A stretch of DNA of 56,868 nt, taken from positions 1 to 56,868 of the forward strand of contig CAZSNT010000050.1 in assembly GCA_964607765.1 (NCBI GenBank), in the 5' to 3' direction. Under the pieces are notes generated by a model. That model had not been told where the DNA came from, made no database searches, and saw nothing but the letters and a program-made list of their open reading frames with translations. Shown here piece after piece: positions 49,131-56,868 of this stretch. The stretch is from CAZSNT01 sp964607765. Its GTDB lineage: Bacteria > Verrucomicrobiota > Lentisphaeria > Oligosphaerales > JABHEG01. The position numbers and the translations under genes were made by a program. Positions within the stretch are counted from its first letter, which is position 1, and every line of letters begins with the position of its first letter.

Positions 49131-51197
49131 GTGAGTAGACAGGCAGAGCAGGGCGACAGACCCGATGGGCAGACGCCGCTTCGTATCCTGATGCTCGAAG
49201 ACGTGCCGCGCGACGCGGACCTGGAGATCCGCGAACTGCGCCGCGCCGGCATCGTGTTTGAGACGCGTATCGTAGCGGGAAGAGACGACATGATCCGCGA
49301 GCTCGACGACTTCGCGCCCGATATCATCTTATCGGATTTTTCCATGCCGCAGTTCACCGGCATGGATGCGCTTGAGATCCGGAACGAGCGCGCGCCGCAC
49401 CTTCCTTTTGTCGTCGTGACCGCCTCGATCAGCGACAAGACGGCCGTGGACTGCATCAGGCGTGGCGCGGACGACTATGTCACCAAGGAGCATCTGGTCA
49501 GCCTGCAGTACGCCATCAGCAACGCGCTGCAGAAGAAACGGCTCGAACGGGTGGAGCGCGAGGCCCGGCAGGCTCTGGCGCAGAGCGAGACGCGACTCCG
49601 GCTGATCTGGGAGCACGTTGAAGCGGGGGTCATGCTTGTGGCCTCTGACACGAGAGAGATCCTCGATGTCAACGAGGCCGCATCACGGATGATCGGCGCG
49701 CCGAGGGAGGCCCTTGTCGGCCGGCCGTGCCACGATGTCGCCTGTCCGATGAAGTGTGGATGCTGTCCTGTTCTCGACCTCGGTCAGCGTGTGGACCGAT
49801 CAGAGCGAACGCTCGTCAGAGCTGACGGCACCCGCTTGTCCATCCTCAAATCCATCACCCCATTTCGGCTGGATGACCGGGACGTTCTCCTGGAGAGCTT
49901 CGTCGACATCACGGAGCGCAGGCAGGCCGAGATGCGCCAGGCACTCCATGCCAGGATGTTGGCCAGCCTGAACCGTGGGGGGGAACTGCAGGACCTGTTG
50001 AGCGACCTTCTGAGGGAGATTAAGCGCTTCACCGGGTTCGATGCCGTGGGCATCCGGCTGAAGGAGGAAGACGACTTTCCGTATTTCGTCACCAGCGGAT
50101 TCTCAGAGGAGTTCGTGGAGCACGAACGATCCCTGTGCGCGTATGATGAGTCGGGGAAGGTGATTCGGGACTATACCGGGAACCCCTGTCTCGACTGCAT
50201 ATGCGGGACCGTGATCGAGGGCCGCACGGACGCAGCTTTTCCCTTTTTCACCGACAACGGCAGCTTCTGGACGAACAGCACGACGAAGCTGCGGGAAGAG
50301 ACTTGCGGAACGGAACGCCTCGGACAACGAATTCGCAACCGGTGCAACGACGAAGGCCATGAGTCCACTGCGCTGGTCCCGTTGCGCTCGGGCACTGAAA
50401 CTGTCGGGCTGCTGCAACTGAACGACAGCCGACCCGACCGGCTGACGCCCAAGCTCGTGCGGTTCTTCGAGCAGATCGGCAACAGTATCGGCATTGCATT
50501 TAAACGCGCGCGCGCGCAACAGGAACTGCGGGAAAGCGAGGCCAAACACCGTGCTCTGTTCGAGAGCTCGCGCGACGCCATCATGACCGCCGCTCCGCCC
50601 TCGTGGCGCTTCGCCTCCGGCAACCCGGCTGCTCTGGCGATGTTCGATGTCCGTAGCGAGGCAGAGCTCACGACCCGCGCGCTCTGGGAATACTCCCCCG
50701 ACTGCCAACCCGACGGCGTGTCATCGGAGGACAAGGCTCGAGACATGATTCAGACGGCCATGCAGAGAGGCTCGCACCTTTTCGAGTGGACCTATCGGCG
50801 GTCTGACGGTGTAGAATTCCCGGCAACGGTGCTGCTGACCCGGATGCGCCTGGAAGACCAGGATCTGCTGCAGGCAACCGTGCGGGACATGACCGAACAG
50901 CGTGAGATGGAAGCTCAGCTTCTTCAGGCGCAGAAACTCGAGTCGATCGGCACGCTCGCGGGCGGCGTGGCACACGAAATCAACAACCCGATCAACGGCA
51001 TCATGGGGTACGCGGAACTCATCAAAGACGAGCTCGAAGGCGCGGACGAGACGCTCGAGGGGTACGCTGGAGAGATCATACACGAAACAAAGCGCGTTGC
51101 CGATCTGGTCAAGAATCTGCTCCAGTTCGCGCGGCAGGACAAAGCGGAATCTCACAGCCCGGCACGAGTCAGCGACATCCTCGAGTCTACGCTGTGA
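49131..51197 (+). CDS. Hybrid kinase REC-PAS-GAF-PAS-HisKA, cut by in-frame TGA
   Basis: The product is 688 aa. REC (~17-130) has Asp69 in IILSDFSMPQFTG. A PAS domain (~150-262) has a Cys-rich loop, CHDVACPMKCGCCPVLDLGQ. GAF (~275-460) has NPCLDCICGTVIEGRTD and RNRCNDEGHESTALVPLR. A second PAS is ~470-590. HisKA has His615 in GGVAHEINNPINGIMGYAEL. After SDILESTL the frame meets TGA (51195-51197). The HATPase domain continues in the same frame as 51198-51680. The paralogous kinase at 51750 has Ser at the matching place, so a single C-to-G change in TCA would explain the stop. As written the protein lacks its ATPase half. Confidence 0.88.
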   Translation: MSRQAEQGDRPDGQTPLRILMLEDVPRDADLEIRELRRAGIVFETRIVAGRDDMIRELDDFAPDIILSDFSMPQFTGMDALEIRNERAPHLPFVVVTASISDKTAVDCIRRGADDYVTKEHLVSLQYAISNALQKKRLERVEREARQALAQSETRLRLIWEHVEAGVMLVASDTREILDVNEAASRMIGAPREALVGRPCHDVACPMKCGCCPVLDLGQRVDRSERTLVRADGTRLSILKSITPFRLDDRDVLLESFVDITERRQAEMRQALHARMLASLNRGGELQDLLSDLLREIKRFTGFDAVGIRLKEEDDFPYFVTSGFSEEFVEHERSLCAYDESGKVIRDYTGNPCLDCICGTVIEGRTDAAFPFFTDNGSFWTNSTTKLREETCGTERLGQRIRNRCNDEGHESTALVPLRSGTETVGLLQLNDSRPDRLTPKLVRFFEQIGNSIGIAFKRARAQQELRESEAKHRALFESSRDAIMTAAPPSWRFASGNPAALAMFDVRSEAELTTRALWEYSPDCQPDGVSSEDKARDMIQTAMQRGSHLFEWTYRRSDGVEFPATVLLTRMRLEDQDLLQATVRDMTEQREMEAQLLQAQKLESIGTLAGGVAHEINNPINGIMGYAELIKDELEGADETLEGYAGEIIHETKRVADLVKNLLQFARQDKAESHSPARVSDILESTL

Positions 51198-51680
51198 TTG
51201 ATCCAGACAGTCATGCGTCACGACCAGATTGCGCTTGATCTCCAGGTCCCGGAAAACTTGCCCAAGATCAAGTGCCGCAGCCAGCAGATCCAACAGGTGG
51301 TCATGAACCTGCTCACCAACGCTCGTGATGCGCTGAACGAGAGGTTCCCGGGCTACGACGACAATAAGATCATCCGGATAACCGCCGTGTGCCTCGGTGC
51401 GACTGATTCCCCGCCTGAGGAAAGCGCCAGTGAAGCCGAGCGCCGGATCCGCCTCACCGTCGAAGACCATGGCTTCGGTATTCCCGAGGACGTGCGCGAA
51501 CGCATGTTCGAACCGTTCTACACAACCAAGCCGCGCGACAGAGGCACGGGCCTCGGCCTGGCCATCAGCCACGGCATTGTCAAAGACCATGGCGGCGAAC
51601 TGAGCGTGGAATGCGAGCCGGGCGAATGGACACGAATCCACATTGATCTGCCGATCGATAACGGCTGGGAACTTGAGTAG
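51198..51680 (+). CDS. Separated HATPase (CA) domain of the split kinase
   Basis: The 160-residue frame follows the TGA directly and is in frame with it. It holds the N box QQVVMNLLTNARDALNERF, G1 box DHGFGIPEDV and G2 box GTGLGLAISHGIVKDHGG, a complete ATP-binding domain. It could be started at TTG 51198 or ATG 51213 by re-initiation and work in trans on the neighbouring half, or be dead. No dedicated ribosome binding site is seen. Confidence 0.8.
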   Translation: MIQTVMRHDQIALDLQVPENLPKIKCRSQQIQQVVMNLLTNARDALNERFPGYDDNKIIRITAVCLGATDSPPEESASEAERRIRLTVEDHGFGIPEDVRERMFEPFYTTKPRDRGTGLGLAISHGIVKDHGGELSVECEPGEWTRIHIDLPIDNGWELE

Positions 51681-51749
51681 GAAGCAGGGAAACACACGCA
51701 CCCGCCCCACATTGGCCCGGGACGCACGCCGGACGTCAGGGACTCGACC

Positions 51750-53780
51750 ATGAGAATCCGACACCAACTGGCTTTGTCTATCTTCCTGGTCGGTTGTGCA
51801 GCCTTGGCCGCGATCTGTGTGCTGTTCTATGCCGTCAGCCGCGACACCATCCTGAGCGTTGCACGGCAAGAACTGCTCTCAGCCAGCGAAGAAAAGGCTG
51901 AGGGTGTTTCCCTTTTCCTGAGGGAACGCGCCAAACGCGTGCTCACGATCACGTGCAATCCGGTTGTCGTTCAAGCGCTTGCTGCCAGCAACGACGAGCA
52001 AGACAGTCGGCCAGAGCACGAACGCCGACGGAGGATCGCCCAAGTCAATGACAGGTGGATGGCAACGCAGAGCGACACGGACCCATTTGTTCGGACTTAT
52101 CTCCAGAGTCCCGCAGCCAGGGAGTTGGCGAAGTACATTCGCCAGATCCCCGACGAGTATGGCGAGATTTTCGTAACGGACAGGGCCGGCTTGGTTGTCG
52201 GTACGACGCAGAAGCTCACAACCATCGCCCACGCACACAAATACTGGTGGCAGGCAGCCTACGATGCAGGAAAAGGCAGGATTTTCTTCGACGACCGGGG
52301 CTACGACGAAAGTGTGGGCGGATATGTGCTCGGCGTTGTCGTCCCTGTCATGGATGATGCCCGGGTGATCGGGATTCTGAAGTGCAATCTGAAAGTGGTG
52401 AGTACGTTGGGCAGTATCGTCGGCATGTCGCTGGAGCAGGATGGTGTTGGCTGTATGCTCGTCCGTTCCGGAGGGCGGGTCATCTACAGACGCGGGAAGG
52501 AGCCGTTGGCCAGCGTTGTGCCCGACAGGTTGCGGAGCGAGATGCAACGCGCGCGCGCCGGATCGGCCATCGCGACCGAGGACGGGGGGGAGAAGCTATT
52601 CGTGTATGCGTCAGTCGGCCTGTCGGACAGCGTACAGACCTACGGGTTCGGGGGCACAGAGAAGTCAGTTGATCACAGGCAGGGAAACAGGGGAGAACGT
52701 TGGTCCGTGGTCACAGTTGAGAGCCTGGAGCAGATCTTCGCGCCGGCTTCGAGTGCGGCAACGACGGTCCTCACAGCGGGAATCGTACTCACTGCTTTGA
52801 TGGCTGTTGCCGCGTGGCTTCTCGGTGACAGATTCGCACGTCCCATCGCCGACCTGGCTGCCCATGCGGCTCGGGTTGGCAAAGGCGACTTCAGGAGCGA
52901 GACAGCCGTGCTGCCCGCGGGTGAGTTGGGGCTCCTGGCGCGCACCCTCGACGAGATGGCCATGGACTTGCGTCGAACCACTGTGTCACGTGATGCGTTG
53001 CTGCGAGAAATCACCGAACGCGAACGGACTGAACAGGAGAGAGCACGGTTGGAGGCCCAGCTGCGTCAGGAACAAAGGCTCAACTCCATTGGCACACTCG
53101 CCGCCGGAATGGCTCACGAGATCAACAACCCCATCAACGGTATCATGGGGTACGCGCAACTCATCCAGGACGGGCTCGAAAGCGGAGACGGGGAACTCGG
53201 GGAATACGCCGCTGGGATCATTTGCGAAACGAACCGTGTCACGACGTTGATCAGGGACCTGCTTCGGTTCGCGGAGCCGCGCAAGCAGGGCCGGCGCCCG
53301 GCGCGCATGTGCGACATCGTCACAGCCGCTTGCTCACTGGTTCTGCCCGCCCTGCGCACGGACCAGATTGCCGTGGACGTGCACGTGCCGGAGCAGCTGC
53401 CCAAGATCAGGTGTCGAAGCCGGCAGATCCAGCAGGTGCTGACAGACCTGCTGATGAATGCACGCGACGCGCTCAATCAGAAATATCCGGGGCATGACGA
53501 CGGCAAGAGAATCACGATCAGCGCGACGCTCATAGCGAAGGACGATCAGCCGTGGCTCCGCACGACGATCGAGGACTGCGGCATAGGTATTGCGCCGGAG
53601 CTCCTTCCGAGCATCTTCGACCCGTTCGTGACCTCGAAAGACCGAGCTGTTTACACCGGGCTCGGGCTGTCGGTCAGCCACGGCATCGTTAGAGACCATG
53701 ACGGGCAGCTGACCGTCGAATCGAGAAAGGGCGTGTTCACACGGCTCCACCTGGACCTACCCGTGGAGAGTGGGACGTGA
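51750..53780 (+). CDS. Membrane histidine kinase: Cache-HAMP-HisKA-HATPase
   Basis: The protein is 676 aa. Transmembrane helices are at ~8-28 and ~337-357. The extracytoplasmic part is Cache-like (GEIFVTDRAGLVVGTTQKLT, KYWWQAAYDAGKGRIFFDD). HAMP is ~358-410. HisKA has His456 in AAGMAHEINNPINGIMGYAQ. HATPase has LTDLLMNARDALNQKY and EDCGIGIAPELLP. The last glycine box reads DRAVYTGLGLSVSHG rather than the DRGTGLGL form, with Tyr in place of the first Gly. Catalysis may be weaker. The dimerisation domain is closely like those of the genes at 49131 and 55745, suggesting tandem duplication. Confidence 0.92.
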   Translation: MRIRHQLALSIFLVGCAALAAICVLFYAVSRDTILSVARQELLSASEEKAEGVSLFLRERAKRVLTITCNPVVVQALAASNDEQDSRPEHERRRRIAQVNDRWMATQSDTDPFVRTYLQSPAARELAKYIRQIPDEYGEIFVTDRAGLVVGTTQKLTTIAHAHKYWWQAAYDAGKGRIFFDDRGYDESVGGYVLGVVVPVMDDARVIGILKCNLKVVSTLGSIVGMSLEQDGVGCMLVRSGGRVIYRRGKEPLASVVPDRLRSEMQRARAGSAIATEDGGEKLFVYASVGLSDSVQTYGFGGTEKSVDHRQGNRGERWSVVTVESLEQIFAPASSAATTVLTAGIVLTALMAVAAWLLGDRFARPIADLAAHAARVGKGDFRSETAVLPAGELGLLARTLDEMAMDLRRTTVSRDALLREITERERTEQERARLEAQLRQEQRLNSIGTLAAGMAHEINNPINGIMGYAQLIQDGLESGDGELGEYAAGIICETNRVTTLIRDLLRFAEPRKQGRRPARMCDIVTAACSLVLPALRTDQIAVDVHVPEQLPKIRCRSRQIQQVLTDLLMNARDALNQKYPGHDDGKRITISATLIAKDDQPWLRTTIEDCGIGIAPELLPSIFDPFVTSKDRAVYTGLGLSVSHGIVRDHDGQLTVESRKGVFTRLHLDLPVESGT

Positions 53781-53790
53781 ACCATGAGAA

Positions 53791-53798
53791 GGGAGGAG
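53791..53798 (+). promoter_or_regulatory. Ribosome binding site of the REC-kinase-REC gene
   Basis: GGGAGGAG, six bases before ATG 53805. It rejects the in-frame ATG 53784, which precedes it. Confidence 0.65.
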
Positions 53799-53804
53799 CG
53801 AGAT

Positions 53805-55559
53805 ATGGACGGTCAGACGTACGGCGGGGAACGCGCAACGCCCTGTGAAGCAACGGCACTGAGATCGACAGCTGGTGACGTGAACGGCGGGATCTGGGCG
53901 ATGGACAGCAGTCGCCCCCTCGTGGCGCGCATTCTGGTGGTCGATGACGAGCCGAGCATTCGCACCGTCCTGGCCGCGTTCCTCGAGAAGACAGGCTTCA
54001 CGGTGGACTCGGCAGAGGATGCGAAAGTCGCACAGGAAATGCTCGCCGGAAGCACTTACGATGTGGTGGTCTCGGATATTGTGCTTCCCGGACTGTCCGG
54101 CGTGCAGCTGCTCCACGCGATCCGCAAGCGCGCCCCTGATGTACAGGTCATTATGATGACAGGCGAACCTACCGTGGACACCGCGACAGAGGCGTTGCGC
54201 GCGGGGGCATTTGACTATCTGACGAAACCCGTATCGAAGGCGGACATTGTCAAAGTCGTCACAAATGCAGCCAGATTGAGGATGTCTGAGCAGGAGCGCA
54301 TGCGGCTTTACGAAGAGAACCAGCAGTACCAGAATAGTCTCGAGGTGCTTGTGGCGGAGCGAAGCGCTGAACTGCACAAGAGCCAGGACCAACTCCGCCA
54401 AGCGCAGAAGATGGAAGCCATTGGCAGGCTGGGCGGGGGAGTTGCCCATGATTTCAATAATCTGCTGACCATCATCGGCGGCGCGGCCGAGTTTCTGAGG
54501 GAGGAACAGCAGCTTACGGGAAGTGGGGAACGTGACCTCGAGGAAATCCAGGACGCCGTCAAACGTGCGTCCGCTTTGACACGTCAGCTGCTCGCGTTCT
54601 CGCGCAAGCAGACATTCGCAAAGGAACAGCTGGACTTGGGTGAGCTTGTCGCGGGGACGAGCAAGATGCTGCGGCGACTGCTGGGGGAAGACGTGGAGCT
54701 CTCGCTCCGAGCACAGCAAGCCCCATACACGGCGACCGTGGATCCGGGCCAGATCGAGCAAGTGATCATGAACCTGGTCGTGAACGCACGCGACGCCATG
54801 CCCAACGGCGGCCGGATGTCCATTGAGCTGACGCACACGACGCTTGACGATGAACAGATCAAGATGTTCCCCTATGCCACCGACCTCGCCGCCGGGCCGT
54901 ATGCTCTCATCTCGGTAAGTGACAGTGGCACTGGGATGGACGCTGAAACGCAGCGACAGATTTTCGAACCGTTCTTCACCACTAAAGACGAGGGTAAAGG
55001 CACGGGGCTGGGACTGTCCACCGTGTACGGCATAGTCAGGCAGCACAGGGGATACATTGCTGTAGAAAGCGCTCCAGGCGAAGGCACGACATTCCGAGTC
55101 TACATCAGGGAGTCCATGCCGAACGCTGCTTCGAGCGGCGTCCGGAAGTCGGTCGCACGCACCCCCGGCGGCAAAGAGACAATCCTGTGCGTCGAGGACA
55201 ACCTGGCCGTGCGCCGAACAACAGTCAGGATCCTCGAGAATTTGGGCTACAGGCTCTTGACTGCCGAGAACGCTGAGGAAGCGATCGCTATCGTTAAGGA
55301 ACACCCGGACAGCATCCACTTGCTGCTCACTGACGTGATCATGCCCGGCATGAATGGGGCGCAATTGGCGAACGCCATTGCGCTGACTCATCCCGGCATC
55401 AGAGTGCTCTATGCGTCTGGCTACCCGGCTGACCACCTCCAACGCCGCGGGCTCGGGGAAGAAGTCGCGCTGTTGCACAAACCATTCACCCGTGACGATC
55501 TGGCAAGAAGCGTACGGTCTGTTCTGGACGGCGATCGGGGTGCTGGGCCACTGAGCTGA
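53805..55559 (+). CDS. Hybrid kinase: REC-HisKA-HATPase-REC
   Basis: The protein is 584 aa from ATG 53805. REC 1 (~42-155) has Asp91 in VVVSDIVLPGLSGVQLL and GAFDYLTKPVSKAD. A coil leads to HisKA with His215 in GRLGGGVAHDFNNLLTIIGG, the NtrB-like type. HATPase has IMNLVVNARDAMPNGG, SDSGTGMDA and GTGLGLSTVYGI. REC 2 (~460-580) has Asp510 in LLLTDVIMPGMNGAQL. It is soluble. The arrangement fits a relay intermediate that both receives and passes on phosphate. It starts 24 bp after the Cache-HAMP kinase. Confidence 0.93.
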   Translation: MDGQTYGGERATPCEATALRSTAGDVNGGIWAMDSSRPLVARILVVDDEPSIRTVLAAFLEKTGFTVDSAEDAKVAQEMLAGSTYDVVVSDIVLPGLSGVQLLHAIRKRAPDVQVIMMTGEPTVDTATEALRAGAFDYLTKPVSKADIVKVVTNAARLRMSEQERMRLYEENQQYQNSLEVLVAERSAELHKSQDQLRQAQKMEAIGRLGGGVAHDFNNLLTIIGGAAEFLREEQQLTGSGERDLEEIQDAVKRASALTRQLLAFSRKQTFAKEQLDLGELVAGTSKMLRRLLGEDVELSLRAQQAPYTATVDPGQIEQVIMNLVVNARDAMPNGGRMSIELTHTTLDDEQIKMFPYATDLAAGPYALISVSDSGTGMDAETQRQIFEPFFTTKDEGKGTGLGLSTVYGIVRQHRGYIAVESAPGEGTTFRVYIRESMPNAASSGVRKSVARTPGGKETILCVEDNLAVRRTTVRILENLGYRLLTAENAEEAIAIVKEHPDSIHLLLTDVIMPGMNGAQLANAIALTHPGIRVLYASGYPADHLQRRGLGEEVALLHKPFTRDDLARSVRSVLDGDRGAGPLS

Positions 55560-55744
55560 TCCGGCGCTGTTCGCCCGTCCGCCTGTCCAGGGGTAAGTTG
55601 AGAACTGACGGCGTTCTCCTCCTCAGTCGCGCCTTTGAGACGCGCCACGTCCAGAATGGAGGAAGGGGCGACGCAGATCGTCCGGAAGGCTGTACGGGCG
55701 GGGGCAGAGCGGGATGACATGTTCCATGCGGGAGCGGCGACACC

Positions 55745-56824
55745 ATGACAGACAGAGTGGGAACACGAGCAGAACACAACCGTGAACTCGGGAATATGGC
55801 GGGCAGAGGCAGGGGGGTTGCAGTTGGTGGGCAGACCGATGCCGAGGCCTGCTGCGCACAATTCGTGGCCGACTGTGAAGACGCCATCTTCATGCTGGAT
55901 GGCGACGGCAAGTATTTGATGATGAATCCCGCCGCTGCCGACGCACTTGGCGGTACCCCGAGTGAGTTTATCGGCAAGAGCCTATGGGATGTGTTTCCAG
56001 AGGATGTGGCCAGCCGGCACATGGCGGAAGTGCGGCGCGTGATCGAGACACGGCGAGGCCGCGTCAGGGAAACGACCAGCATTGTGCAGGGCGAACAACG
56101 CTGGTACAGCATCAGACTTCAGCCTACCTTTCGCCCCACCGGCACTTGCTCGGCCGTACAGGCGATGGCACGGGACGTCACCGACCGCAAAGAGGCAGAG
56201 CAAGCGTTGCGTGCCAACGAGGAACGATACAGAGCAATCTGGGGGAGCGTCAAGGCAGGCATTCTCGCCGCGGACATGGAGACGAAACGCTTCAGATATG
56301 CGAACCCAGCCATGTGCCGCATGCTGGGGTACGGTGAGGCCGAGCTTGAGAAGATGGGCGTTCACGACATCCACCCAGAGGACGCACTTGTCCACGTACT
56401 CTCCGAATTCGAGGCACAGGCCCGAGGCGAGAAGACGTTGGCGGTAGACATACCGTGTCTCAGGAAAGACGGGACAGTGTTCGGTGCAGATATCAGCGCC
56501 GGCAAAATGGCTATCGACGGCACAGAGTGCAATGTCGGCTTCTTTACCGACAGCACTGAGCGCAAGCAGATGGAAGCCCACCTGCGCGAGTCGCAGAGGC
56601 TGGAATCCCTCGGTACGCTTGCCCGTGGGGTAGCGCACGAAATCAACAATCCCATCAATGGGATTATGAACTACGCGCAGTTGATTCTGGACAAGTGTGC
56701 TCAGGATGACGAGGAACATGAGTTTGCCGGAGGAATCATCCATGAGACCGAGCGTGTGGCCGACATCGTCCGCAACCTGCTGAAGTTTGCACGTCACGAC
56801 AGACAAGAGCACAGTCTAGCCTGA
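55745..56824 (+). CDS. PAS-PAS-HisKA kinase lacking its ATPase domain
   Basis: The product is 359 aa. PAS 1 (~35-150) has GDGKYLMMNPAAADALGGTP. PAS 2 (~158-272) has KRFRYANPAMCRMLGYGEAE. HisKA has His298 in LARGVAHEINNPINGIMNYA. The paralogues at 49131 and 51750 continue from here into a linker and HATPase. This frame stops with TGA at 56822-56824 after ARHDRQEHSLA. The ~44 bases that follow show no homology to the expected continuation, though one other frame stays open to the window edge. A frameshift or an insertion at about 56.82 kb is likely. Confidence 0.85.
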   Translation: MTDRVGTRAEHNRELGNMAGRGRGVAVGGQTDAEACCAQFVADCEDAIFMLDGDGKYLMMNPAAADALGGTPSEFIGKSLWDVFPEDVASRHMAEVRRVIETRRGRVRETTSIVQGEQRWYSIRLQPTFRPTGTCSAVQAMARDVTDRKEAEQALRANEERYRAIWGSVKAGILAADMETKRFRYANPAMCRMLGYGEAELEKMGVHDIHPEDALVHVLSEFEAQARGEKTLAVDIPCLRKDGTVFGADISAGKMAIDGTECNVGFFTDSTERKQMEAHLRESQRLESLGTLARGVAHEINNPINGIMNYAQLILDKCAQDDEEHEFAGGIIHETERVADIVRNLLKFARHDRQEHSLA

Positions 56825-56868
56825 CCCCGTCCTGAAAGGGGTGTGTCTGGTTGAGATCGGTTCCGCGG
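56825..56868. other. Terminal 44 bases, possible insertion junction
   Basis: Sequence starts CCCCGTCCTGAAAGGGG, a CCCC/GGGG inverted repeat with a 9-base loop, immediately after the truncated kinase. It could be the end of a mobile element. The window ends before this can be judged. Confidence 0.2.

Noticed and set aside
51195..51197. TGA as a recoded sense codon in this genome
   Set aside because: TGA ends many clearly complete genes here (for example the LacI-locus lyase and both DUF3368 genes), and no selenocysteine-type context is evident. A nonsense mutation or read error is simpler.
53757..55478. Minus-strand 573-aa open frame
   Set aside because: It covers the antisense of the REC-kinase-REC gene. 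High third-position GC keeps the antisense frame open. No motif is seen.

Overview
The window most resembles a chromosomal segment of a PVC-group bacterium (Kiritimatiellota, Lentisphaerota or Planctomycetota). This is inferred from gene content only: several formylglycine-type sulfatases, glycosaminoglycan-lyase-like proteins, secreted beta-helix proteins, a stand-alone URO-D family protein, no SusC/SusD pair, and a very dense set of hybrid histidine kinases. No rRNA, intact tRNA or ribosomal protein gene is present to fix the taxonomy.

Region 1 (1-20.9 kb) is a sulfated-polysaccharide locus. On the minus strand, from 14.5 kb down to 1.8 kb, lie a PL8-like lyase, four sulfatases (one iduronate-2-sulfatase-like, two of them overlapping by ATGA), a URO-D family protein and a PL6/chondroitinase-B-like lipoprotein. 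A second, partial PL6-like protein converges on the first from the left edge. Divergent from the PL8 gene are a LacI-type regulator and a second PL8-like lyase. The divergent promoter region holds a perfect 16-bp palindrome followed by a second inverted repeat, both good operator candidates. The combination suggests depolymerisation and desulfation of a chondroitin/dermatan-sulfate-like glycan. A secreted beta-helix protein closes the region.

Region 2 (21.1-26 kb) is a recombination scrapyard of toxin-antitoxin-like genes and IS fragments. Two direct ~285-bp repeats each contain the last 35 nt of a tmRNA (ssrA)-like gene, including CCA, flanked by regularly spaced 8-bp motifs in an arrangement like a phage attachment site. 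Between and around them are UPF0175/DUF3368 pairs, a DUF4160 stump next to DUF2442, an antitoxin/PIN pair whose PIN gene is truncated, and a 231-bp duplication of the front of a UPF0175 gene. A dead integrase-core transposase and scraps of other IS elements complete it.

Region 3 (26-37.3 kb) holds two hybrid histidine kinases, a frameshifted ankyrin-repeat lipoprotein, an unrecognised operon (large lipoprotein, possible 32-aa ORF, coiled-coil membrane protein), and a transposase stump abutting a serine-recombinase stump.

Region 4 (37.35-56.87 kb) is a co-directional, tightly packed signalling array. In order it encodes an excisionase-HTH/REC regulator, CheR, CheB, an orphan periplasmic binding protein, a kinase-less HAMP/GAF sensor, a hybrid kinase with three REC domains, REC-GAF-kinase, a single REC, REC-PAS-GAF-PAS-kinase, Cache-HAMP-kinase, REC-kinase-REC and PAS-PAS-kinase. 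One kinase is split by an in-frame TGA between its dimerisation and ATPase domains. Another loses its ATPase domain about 45 bases before the window ends. No classical MCP or CheA is seen, so CheR/CheB probably serve the GAF/HAMP sensors or lie apart from their receptors.
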